Virus record (IMG/VR): IMGVR_UViG_3300048691_000156
Coordinates: 1-28,330 of that record
Strand: one strand, 5' to 3'
DNA from: a virus
DNA: 28,330 nt
Shown: positions 22,729 through 28,330 of the stretch, one piece after another
How the letters are laid out: every line of letters begins with the position of its first letter
Position numbering within the stretch: the first letter of the stretch is position 1
The notes under the pieces: model-generated
Seen by the model: only the letters and a program-made list of their open reading frames with translations
Told to the model about the DNA's origin: nothing
Database searches by the model: none
Program-made: the position numbers and the translations under genes

Positions 22729-23055
22729 TCAGTGCCGGGCGCGCAGGAGGACGCGGTGGCCCTCGATCCACAAGAACCACTGCATGCGCAAGTTTCGCCA
22801 CAGCACTGGCGCCGCGTCAATGGCGCAAGTTGCCATGAACACGGGCGACAGCATCGTCAGCGCGATCGCCAGGAAGACGACCCGCCACCGCTTCGCCGCC
22901 TTCGCCGCGGCTACCATCAGCCGCCACTCCTTGCGCACGGTATGCCGCACGTAGGGGACGGTTGCCACCATCGCACGGATGACGGGCACCCATGCCAGCA
23001 GCACGCACGAGAGGTGCAGCGATGCGGCACGGATCAGCCGGCATGCCGCGCTCAT
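22729..23055 (-). CDS. Small membrane protein, 108 aa
   Basis: Start MSAACRLIRAASLHLSCVLL at 23055 (ATGA overlap with the previous gene). There are two hydrophobic segments, at about residues 13-35 (LHLSCVLLAWVPVIRAMVAT) and about 61-84 (WRVVFLAIALTMLSPVFMAT), with a basic stretch between. No family is recognised. With two membrane spans and small size, a holin or a superinfection protein is possible, but the lysis cassette is 19 kb away. Confidence 0.6.
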   Translation of the reverse strand: MSAACRLIRAASLHLSCVLLAWVPVIRAMVATVPYVRHTVRKEWRLMVAAAKAAKRWRVVFLAIALTMLSPVFMATCAIDAAPVLWRNLRMQWFLWIEGHRVLLRARH

Positions 23056-23285
23056 GGCGCTCCACCCGCCTCCCACAGCGCGAACAACACAGCAGCGCGC
23101 ACCAGCGTTGCCGCCTCCATCTTCTCCTTGGCTTTGGTGCCGTGCGACTCGGTGGTACGGGTAGACCGGGATCTGATCGCGGAGATTTCGGTCAGTCTCA
23201 GTCCGGACGCCAGCATCCTGATCGTGTCGGCCTCGGTCGGGGTGAGGCCCCACGGGCCGACACGCCTTGTCAGGTATTTGCTCAT
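23052..23285 (-). CDS. LuxR/GerE-type helix-turn-helix protein, 77 aa
   Basis: Almost the whole protein is a GerE-like domain: WGLTPTEADTIRMLASGLRL, then TEISAIRSRSTRTTESHGTK and AKEKMEAATLVRAAVLFALW. This matches the LT.rE..vl.l.a.G.s..eIA....s..TV..H...i..KL pattern of LuxR-type DNA-binding domains, with no sensor domain. It may control phage or host transcription. The start at 23285 (MSKYLTRRVGPW) is fixed by an ATGA overlap; a longer start at 23324 would run into the neighbouring gene. Confidence 0.7.
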   Translation of the reverse strand: MSKYLTRRVGPWGLTPTEADTIRMLASGLRLTEISAIRSRSTRTTESHGTKAKEKMEAATLVRAAVLFALWEAGGAP

Positions 23286-23371
23286 CGCGTCACGCACCAG
23301 ACAAATGCCCATACCGCACCGCACCAGGCCGCCGACCGTGCGATCTCAACTAATGCCTCAGGCCAGCTCAT
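23282..23371 (-). CDS. Tiny membrane-like protein, 29 aa
   Basis: It reads MSWPEALVEIARSAAWCGAV followed by WAFVWCVTR. One hydrophobic, Trp-rich segment fills the C-terminal half. ATGA overlaps on both sides are the main reason to believe it is a gene. Confidence 0.45.
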   Translation of the reverse strand: MSWPEALVEIARSAAWCGAVWAFVWCVTR

Positions 23372-23451
23372 GCTGTCACCCGCGAGCCAAAAAGTCGGCC
23401 GAGCAGAAATCCGATGCACAGGCAGGCGAGAAATTTCACCTCGTAGCTCAT
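23368..23451 (-). CDS. Tiny single-pass membrane protein, 27 aa
   Basis: It reads MSYEVKFLACLCIGFLLGRL followed by FGSRVTA. A single hydrophobic helix is followed by basic residues. Both ends overlap neighbouring genes as ATGA, the same junction as in the rest of this operon. Confidence 0.45.
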   Translation of the reverse strand: MSYEVKFLACLCIGFLLGRLFGSRVTA

Positions 23452-23603
23452 GCTGTCCACCCATGAATCCATGCCTTGACCAGCGGCCAAGCCCAATAAG
23501 CCAGCGCCCCGATGCCGACGCCAAGCGCGAGCAGAACAACCCCTGCAGTGATGAAGAAGCCATCGAGGTAGATGTACCCCTGCTGACGTTTGATTTCAGT
23601 CAT
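23448..23603 (-). CDS. Small single-pass membrane protein, 51 aa
   Basis: The N terminus MTEIKRQQGYIYLDG is polar, followed by a clear transmembrane segment (FFITAGVVLLALGVGIGALA) and a Trp-rich end (YWAWPLVKAWIHGWTA). The start at 23603 overlaps the previous stop and the stop overlaps the next start. The function is unknown. Confidence 0.55.
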   Translation of the reverse strand: MTEIKRQQGYIYLDGFFITAGVVLLALGVGIGALAYWAWPLVKAWIHGWTA

Positions 23604-23815
23604 CGACCACCTCGCGTCACCGCAGCTTCACGCATCCTGTGATTCGTCATCGCGAAGCAGATCGCATCCATCAGCGAGTCGTGCCGGCTGTACGGCTGAC
23701 CCCACCTCGTGCGTGTGTACCAAGAATTTGCGATGTGGAACACCTGCGTGCCCGCATCCCTGTCGAGCCAGGCGAGTGCATCGGCTGCGGTTGGCTCTTG
23801 GTCAGGTAGTCCCAT
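23600..23815 (-). CDS. Hypothetical protein, 71 aa
   Basis: A small soluble protein with an acidic N terminus and a Trp/Tyr/Arg-rich middle (HIANSWYTRTRWGQPYSRHD). No family is recognised. Its stop overlaps the next start as ATGA, and its start lies 14 bp inside the preceding gene. Confidence 0.55.
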   Translation of the reverse strand: MGLPDQEPTAADALAWLDRDAGTQVFHIANSWYTRTRWGQPYSRHDSLMDAICFAMTNHRMREAAVTRGGR

Positions 23816-24044
23816 GATTTGCCTCCCGCATCCGCCGACCGACCTCGGCAGCGCACAGAACGATTGCCTCCCGAGCTGCGCGGGCCGCGTCGGACGACGT
23901 GCCGTCGAGATGCGAGCGCCACTCCATCCCAGACCCCAGCGCGATTGCCGTCAGATCGTCGTGCGCAGCCACGTAGCCGGCTGCTACGCGCAGACCAGCC
24001 GCCAGCGCCGCGTCTTCCAGGTGTTGCTGTGTGATTTCAGTCAT
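23802..24044 (-). CDS. Hypothetical protein, 80 aa
   Basis: An Ala-rich, mainly helical protein (MTEITQQHLEDAALAAGLRV, AARAAREAIVLCAAEVGRRM). GGAG lies about 7 bases upstream of the ATG at 24044. No family is recognised. Confidence 0.55.
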   Translation of the reverse strand: MTEITQQHLEDAALAAGLRVAAGYVAAHDDLTAIALGSGMEWRSHLDGTSSDAARAAREAIVLCAAEVGRRMREANHGTT

Positions 24045-24471
24045 CGCTCACTCCAAGCGCCTTTCGCGCAGTCATGACGTTTTCGATGCACCTTGCCGTC
24101 CACTCGCTGCTCATGTGTCGCGCGATCGACTCAAGCGCGGTTTTCATGCGCTCGATTTCTTCATAGGGGTTTCGTGTCGGAGGCGCCACGCCATCTGAGT
24201 AGCCGGCGGTGATCTTGCGGATGACTGGGTGGTGCTGGATGACTCCAAGCGCCTCTGCGGGAGTGGTGGACGGCTTGCAGGCGTGATGGTTGGCCCATCG
24301 CTCGACTGTGCGCAGAGCTCCATCCATCCGCGTTATCTCTGCGGCCTGCGCGTCGATGTGCGCAACCAGCCTAGACAACAGCGTCGGTCCCATCTCGGCG
24401 CCATCCCCTGCGCGCACGGAATCGCGCATCTTTCCAAGCGCATCGTTCAGCGACATCAGGTCTTCAGCCAT
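24037..24471 (-). CDS. Hypothetical helical protein, 144 aa
   Basis: The protein is largely helical with charged repeats (MSLNDALGKMRDSVRAGDGA, RLVAHIDAQAAEITRMDGAL) and a probable zinc-free loop region HHACKPSTTPAEALG in the middle. A G-rich stretch precedes the ATG. It overlaps both neighbours by 8 bp. Of the small accessory type common in phage early regions; the function is unknown. Confidence 0.6.
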   Translation of the reverse strand: MAEDLMSLNDALGKMRDSVRAGDGAEMGPTLLSRLVAHIDAQAAEITRMDGALRTVERWANHHACKPSTTPAEALGVIQHHPVIRKITAGYSDGVAPPTRNPYEEIERMKTALESIARHMSSEWTARCIENVMTARKALGVSDD

Positions 24472-24907
24472 TGCTGCCCCCCAGCCCGTTCTTCGTCAGC
24501 ACGGCGGTTTTGACGTCGAGGGCAATACGGTGGAACCTAATAGGCCCGGCTGCGTATCCAGTTCTCCGCCTCAAGGCATCAATCTGCTCATCCGTCAGCC
24601 GCACCGCCTGGCGCGGGCCGGTCGGCAGGGGCAGGGCGCGGACAGACTTTGCGCAGTCGTGGCAGGCGTCTCGGTATGCAATGTCACCATCGGCCTCATC
24701 AGCCTGCGCCGTGCATAGCATTCCGGCTTCAATCCGCATCTGCTCCGCCCCCTCGCGTTTGGCGTCGGCGATGGCTGCGGCGATCAGGCTGCGAACGCGA
24801 TTATCAGCAGCGTCCATTTCTTCCTTGCTGCCTGAGCCGTCTACGAAGTTGCCTGTGTGAACCTGCGACATAAAAACGAACGCCATGATTTCGTCAATCG
24901 TGCTCAT
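24464..24907 (-). CDS. Hypothetical protein, 147 aa
   Basis: Helical segments (NRVRSLIAAAIADAKREGAE) are followed by a Cys/His pair (DACHDCAKSV) and a C-terminal TDEQIDALRRRTGYA segment. The TDEQID..... ending is a common feature of small Ead/Ea22-like phage proteins. AGAGG precedes the ATG at 24907, which overlaps the previous stop (ATGA). The role is unknown. Confidence 0.6.
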   Translation of the reverse strand: MSTIDEIMAFVFMSQVHTGNFVDGSGSKEEMDAADNRVRSLIAAAIADAKREGAEQMRIEAGMLCTAQADEADGDIAYRDACHDCAKSVRALPLPTGPRQAVRLTDEQIDALRRRTGYAAGPIRFHRIALDVKTAVLTKNGLGGSNG

Positions 24908-25617
24908 CGTGCTGCCTCTGGTGCGGCTGCGAACGCCTCGGAAAAATCACAGATGAGGCGCGCTTGAGCGTGAGCCTCCGGTGATGTCTGCCAGGGTTTC
25001 GGGCCGAGCGACTTGAGTAGGGCCACCGGATCAGGCGCGGCGTGCGCGGTGGCGGGCGTGACGCCGATTGGCAGCCACCCGTCCGGGATCGCCACCGCAT
25101 CGCCCCTGAGCGGACCCAGCACCGTAGCCCGGCAGTCGTTCCACCCCATCACGTACTGAGTAGACGATGACCCCATGCCGGCGATGAGCATTCCGGGGTC
25201 TGCTGGGATCTCGGGGACGGGGCGGGCGTAAAGAGGCATCCCGTGTTCAGGCAGTTGCACAGCATCCGGGTTGTAGCGCAGCCGGCCGACGGTTGTCGTC
25301 ATCTGAACCACGCAGATCGGCTCCTGCTGCTCCATCTCCGCCAGCCGTGCGCGCAGATCGTCGCGCTCTGCCTCCAGTTCGGCGATCCGCTGCGCTTGGT
25401 CGCAGGCATGGTGCTGGAGCGTCAGGCGCTGGCGGTACTCGACCGGCATGCACATCAGCATCATGTCTGCCGACAGGCCCGCGATGTGTTCGGGGATGTC
25501 GTCGCGGGCCATGACATTGGCCAGCGATTGCAGGCCCTTCCTGGCATCGACGTGCTCTTGCGTCTGGCTCGTGTGGTGCTCGGTCAGCAGCTTGATTGCG
25601 GTGTTGATCGTGTTCAT
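24904..25617 (-). CDS. Ead/Ea22-like phage protein, 237 aa
   Basis: The first 60 residues are helical. Residues about 65-95 form a coiled coil (QRIAELEAERDDLRARLAEM), followed by QQEPICVVQMTTTVGRLRYN and LPEHGMPLYARPVP. These are the elements usually seen in Ead/Ea22-type accessory proteins of lambdoid and other temperate phages. The C terminus has DAVAIPDGWLPIGVTPATAH, a common ending in the same group. GAGAG lies upstream of the ATG at 25617. The function of this group is not established. Confidence 0.6.
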   Translation of the reverse strand: MNTINTAIKLLTEHHTSQTQEHVDARKGLQSLANVMARDDIPEHIAGLSADMMLMCMPVEYRQRLTLQHHACDQAQRIAELEAERDDLRARLAEMEQQEPICVVQMTTTVGRLRYNPDAVQLPEHGMPLYARPVPEIPADPGMLIAGMGSSSTQYVMGWNDCRATVLGPLRGDAVAIPDGWLPIGVTPATAHAAPDPVALLKSLGPKPWQTSPEAHAQARLICDFSEAFAAAPEAAR

Positions 25618-25626
25618 CTTGTACTC

Positions 25627-26166
25627 TCAGAAAGGGATGTCGTTGTCCATGTCGTCGAACCCGGTTGATGCCTGCGGCGCAGGTGCTGCGCCGGCAGGCC
25701 GTCCGTTCTTGGCGTCGGCGTAGCTGTTGCGGCCCTGCCCTTGGTTCGACGCTGGCGCAGGGGCGGGAGGTGGCGCGCGATGCTGTCGCTCATGGCGCGC
25801 CATCTGGTCGGATTCCCCGCCATCTCGCGTGTCCTTGCCACCCAGCAGTTGCAGGCTCTCCCCCACAATCTCCGTGGTGTACCGGTCGGCGCCGTCCTTG
25901 TCCTGCCACTTGCGGGTCTTCAGGCGGCCCTCGATGTACGCCTGGCTGCCCTTGCGCAGGTACTCGCCCGCAACCTCGGCCATGCGGTCGTACATGACCA
26001 CCGAGTGCCACTCGGCTTCTTCTACCCGCTCGCCTGTGTCCTTGTTCTTCCACTGTCGCGAGGTGGCGATGCGCAGGCTGCAGACCGCTGACCCGCTCGG
26101 GGTGTAGCGCATGGTCGGGTCCGCGCCGAGCCGGCCGACGATGATGACTTTGTTGACGGACGCCAC
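25627..26166 (-). CDS. ssb: Single-stranded DNA-binding protein
   Basis: It coats single-stranded DNA in replication and recombination. The OB fold spans residues 1-110: [52 protein letters not shown] and [21 protein letters not shown] flexible Pro/Gln/Gly-rich linker follows, and the acidic tip DDMDNDIPF is the tail that recruits replication partners. The start is GTG at 26166, 4 bases after AGGAGG. The first 145 nt overlap the end of the gene upstream in another frame. 179 residues is the usual length. Confidence 0.95.
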   Translation of the reverse strand: MASVNKVIIVGRLGADPTMRYTPSGSAVCSLRIATSRQWKNKDTGERVEEAEWHSVVMYDRMAEVAGEYLRKGSQAYIEGRLKTRKWQDKDGADRYTTEIVGESLQLLGGKDTRDGGESDQMARHERQHRAPPPAPAPASNQGQGRNSYADAKNGRPAGAAPAPQASTGFDDMDNDIPF

Positions 26167-26621
26167 GGCGCCTCCTGGGTGTGTTTGGCCTCGGCACTGA
26201 GTTGCCGGGCGCGGTTGCGGATGTAGATGAGGGATGTGCCGACTTGCTCTCGCCCGGACAGCGCGTAGACCTCTGGGGCAAGGCACATCAGGTCCATCGC
26301 ATCGTGTGCGAGTGCTTTGCACCAGCCATTTCCGGCCTTCGCCATCGCCGTCAGTGCCGCAATGGCGTCCACTGTCGCCTCCATCAGCCGTTCATCCTCG
26401 GACTCAAGGCCATTCAGGGCCATCATGAAGACGCCGACCTGGTGGACGAGTGCCAGGGACACGTCATTGCCGGCATGGCCATCAGCCAATCCCTCCTGGC
26501 ACCACGATGCACGCGCCAGCGACATCAGTGCGCGGCGAGATGCCAGCGCCACCGTGTCGGCGCGGTAGGTGCTGGCGAGCCTGCGCACACGGGCCATGCT
26601 GCGAAGTTCAAGCTGCCGCAT
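26022..26621 (-). CDS. Hypothetical protein overlapping ssb, 199 aa
   Basis: Residues about 1-145 form a plausible helical protein ([60 protein letters not shown]). The last 48 residues lie over the start of ssb in another frame and are low-complexity Ser/Arg/Thr, so the true C terminus may be shorter or the overlap may be tolerated. I chose ATG 26621 for AAGGTG upstream; 26660 is an alternative. The function is unknown; the place before ssb suggests an early gene. Confidence 0.5.
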   Translation of the reverse strand: MRQLELRSMARVRRLASTYRADTVALASRRALMSLARASWCQEGLADGHAGNDVSLALVHQVGVFMMALNGLESEDERLMEATVDAIAALTAMAKAGNGWCKALAHDAMDLMCLAPEVYALSGREQVGTSLIYIRNRARQLSAEAKHTQEAPWRPSTKSSSSAGSARTRPCATPRAGQRSAACASPPRDSGRTRTQASG

Positions 26622-27195
26622 GGGCCGCAGCACCTTGCAGCGGCTCAGGCATCGGCGCATCCAGCCAGTGCGCCATCGGCTCTGTGTGCTGTGGGTATCG
26701 ATCGGCCAGCCACTCGCGGGCCAGCAGTTCCAGCCGGCACTTCACGTCAAGATCGTTGCGGTCCGTCCGGTACTTGCCGACCTCGTGCAGCAACTTTTCA
26801 GCGTCGCGGATGACGACAGCGCGCTTGTTCGGCGATCCGCCGTAGGCCGACACGTCGATCGCAAACCGGCGGCAAAGCTCCATCCAGCGCCGATCACGGC
26901 ACCGGTTCCCGTAGTCCATCTTCGAGTACATGGTTGCCCGCTGGCGGCCATGCTGGTCCAGCACGATCGTGGTGTGCGAGTGCGACGGACCATTGCGCAC
27001 AGACCAGCCGTCTGGCAGTTCGCAGACGCAATAGTTCGCCTCATCGACCACCCCGCGAACATTCGGAACGACGTTGAAGCCGATGGCGAGGATCTGCTCC
27101 AGCTTCGCGCCGATGAGCATGCGTGGCACTTCGATCTTGATCCGGCGTGCGGCCGGTGCAGGCGTGGCAACGGGGGTCAGGGTGTTCAGCATCAT
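26608..27195 (-). CDS. Hypothetical phage protein, 195 aa
   Basis: The start MMLNTLTPVATPAPAARRIK at 27195 is followed by a domain with ANYCVCELPDGWSVRNGPSH, a beta-rich stretch (TTIVLDQHGRQRATMYSKMD) and a helical C terminus (RDAEKLLHEVGKYRTDRNDL). I do not recognise the family. It overlaps the next gene by 14 bp. AT-rich sequence precedes it (27196-27230), but I see no strong RBS. Confidence 0.6.
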   Translation of the reverse strand: MMLNTLTPVATPAPAARRIKIEVPRMLIGAKLEQILAIGFNVVPNVRGVVDEANYCVCELPDGWSVRNGPSHSHTTIVLDQHGRQRATMYSKMDYGNRCRDRRWMELCRRFAIDVSAYGGSPNKRAVVIRDAEKLLHEVGKYRTDRNDLDVKCRLELLAREWLADRYPQHTEPMAHWLDAPMPEPLQGAAAHAAA

Positions 27196-27230
27196 GTGGT
27201 TTTCAGTTCTTGAATTTCGTTTTGCGTACT

Positions 27231-27650
27231 TTATTCGCCCGTGCGAGCGCGAACGCGGAGAAGTGCGCTGCATTCCTCTGGCGTTGCCTCATCACCGAGC
27301 AGCGTGTTCGCTTCGCGGGCGATTCGCCCGTAAAGCTCGCACGGCAGGACCGACCGGGCCACCGATGCGAATGCTTCGAACGGTGTGATTGACTGAGTGA
27401 CGCTCCGCTGGTCGATCACCGTGATCGTCCCCGAGACGCCCTGTCGCTTGTCCATTTCGGCGCGGACCATGGCGAACAGGTGCGTCGTCGCCGACAACTT
27501 GCGCGCAGCATCGGTGCTGCCACCTGCCGCAGCAGTCTTGTGCCGCTTGATCGAGTTCGGGAGCCTCCAGCCCAGCCGGGCCAGCTCAGCATCGCCCATC
27601 TCTGCGGGCACCAACGGCGTGCCGCGCTGCTTCTCATCCACCTCGCTCAC
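27231..27650 (-). CDS. Hypothetical protein, 139 aa
   Basis: GTG start at 27650, overlapping the preceding stop as GTGA. It has a short basic segment (WRLPNSIKRHKTAAAGG) and a helical region (LSATTHLFAMVRAEMDKRQG), then TITVIDQRSVTQSITPFEAF and a helical end. The function is unknown. Confidence 0.6.
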   Translation of the reverse strand: MSEVDEKQRGTPLVPAEMGDAELARLGWRLPNSIKRHKTAAAGGSTDAARKLSATTHLFAMVRAEMDKRQGVSGTITVIDQRSVTQSITPFEAFASVARSVLPCELYGRIAREANTLLGDEATPEECSALLRVRARTGE

Positions 27651-27937
27651 AGATGGTCACCTCGGTCGATGGCGATCACCCCAGCGAAGCGGGCCGACAG
27701 GGTCGCGCGGCGCTGCGCAGCGGCCCAAGGCATCGCGCGGGCGATGCGGGAAACCAGCCGGCTGACGGAACGGACAAGCACTCCAGCGCCTGGCGTGGAG
27801 TCGTCATCCGGCAGCGCGCCGAAGTTCGATGCCAAGCCATCGGCGGCACTGTCGTAGTAGCCACCGCACTCCGCGGCGAACACGCTGATGTCGTCCGCGT
27901 CAGCGGGCTGGGGGATCTGGATCTGGGGGAGTTTCAC
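27647..27937 (-). CDS. Hypothetical protein, 96 aa
   Basis: GTG start at 27937 with GAGG about 8 bases upstream. Its Asp-rich N-terminal half (ADADDISVFAAECGGYYDSA) is followed by a basic helical half (LVRSVSRLVSRIARAMPWAA). It is the first gene of the leftward operon after an intergenic region with a predicted promoter. No family is recognised. Confidence 0.55.
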   Translation of the reverse strand: MKLPQIQIPQPADADDISVFAAECGGYYDSAADGLASNFGALPDDDSTPGAGVLVRSVSRLVSRIARAMPWAAAQRRATLSARFAGVIAIDRGDHL

Positions 27938-28054
27938 GTATGTACCTCAGGCTGCGCCGGCACGCGCACGCCTCACCAGCGGTTGCCCGCTGCAATCACA
28001 CGGGCCGTGCCTGCGGCCCAATCGACAAACCCTGATTTCTGATTTGTTGATGCG

Positions 28055-28083
28055 ATTGTGCGTGGTTCAACTGATGTTTTCAA
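28055..28083 (-). promoter_or_regulatory. Leftward sigma70-like promoter for the early operon
   Basis: On the minus strand, TTGAAA (28083-28078) and CACAAT (28060-28055) are 17 bp apart. They lie in an AT-rich part of the 180-bp gap 27938-28117, upstream of the GTG at 27937. I see nothing else in this gap. Confidence 0.4.
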
Positions 28084-28117
28084 TGCTTGAATGTCTTTTT
28101 ATGCTGTTTTCTTTGGA

Positions 28118-28318
28118 TCAAACTTCCAAGATTTGGCCTGTGTCCGCATCGACTAGATCATCCGCCAGCAGGTCGGCGAGGGCTGACACGGCCTGCTGAC
28201 GGCGGGCCATGCCAAGGCTGCTCGCATCGGCGCTCATTTCGATGTAGTGCGCGTCTTCGAGGAAGGCGAAGGACATCGCGTCGATGATGTCCGGAGAGCT
28301 GATGCCCATCGCCAGCAT
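28118..28318 (-). CDS. Hypothetical protein, 66 aa
   Basis: MLAMGISSPDIIDAMSFAFL followed by a helical, acidic remainder ending DLVDADTGQILEV. The strong purine-rich RBS AGGAAGGAAG three bases before the ATG at 28318 fixes the start. No family is recognised. Confidence 0.6.
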   Translation of the reverse strand: MLAMGISSPDIIDAMSFAFLEDAHYIEMSADASSLGMARRQQAVSALADLLADDLVDADTGQILEV

Positions 28319-28330
28319 GTCTTCCTTCCT

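Overview
The window reads as part of the genome, or an integrated prophage, of a temperate tailed phage of a high-GC proteobacterium. A Burkholderiales-type beta-proteobacterial host is my guess from base composition and protein style, not something shown. It carries a tyrosine integrase, lysis genes, two receptor-binding proteins, a contractile-tail baseplate set (gp25-like, J-like and I-like proteins), an SSB and two DNA methyltransferases. Genes are tightly packed, and successive genes mostly overlap as ATGA, GTGA or TGATG.

Layout. 1-3.1 kb (+): a beta-helix tailspike, open at the window edge, then an integrase whose last residues are split by an apparent one-base frameshift. 3-11.6 kb (-): a tail fibre with fibronectin-like repeats and a BNR-like propeller, small proteins, a SWIM-like zinc protein, a beta-class DNA methyltransferase, and a lysis cassette (GH19 endolysin flanked by two small lipoproteins). 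The methyltransferase gene is interrupted by an oppositely oriented EDxHD/Vsr-like homing endonuclease with its own promoter. 11.7-17.3 kb (+): a translationally coupled operon holding an HNH protein, small proteins, a C5 cytosine methyltransferase and, last, a 613-residue Cas12-like protein.

The central find is at 15.5-17.9 kb: a self-contained miniature type V CRISPR-Cas locus. One compact Cas12/TnpB-like effector is followed by an AT-rich leader and five 37-bp repeats with 34-36 bp spacers plus a decayed terminal repeat. No Cas1, Cas2 or Cas4 lies in the window. Two of the three RuvC catalytic positions are replaced (Asp to His303 and Asp to Lys551; Glu457 kept), so the effector is predicted to bind DNA without cutting it. 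In my reading it is closest to the Cas12m/V-U type of effector. A phage-borne, RNA-guided silencing system is the best interpretation. The adjacent spacers 3 and 4 are identical.

17.9-28.3 kb (-): a leftward series that begins with small early-type proteins and SSB, continues through many small coupled ORFs (several single-pass membrane proteins, a LuxR-type HTH), and ends in baseplate and other virion genes that converge on the CRISPR array. Between the small genes and the baseplate genes is a rightward promoter and terminator pair that could make an RNA of about 80 nt. The only stretch over 300 bp without a protein gene is 17326-17862, which holds the leader and the array.
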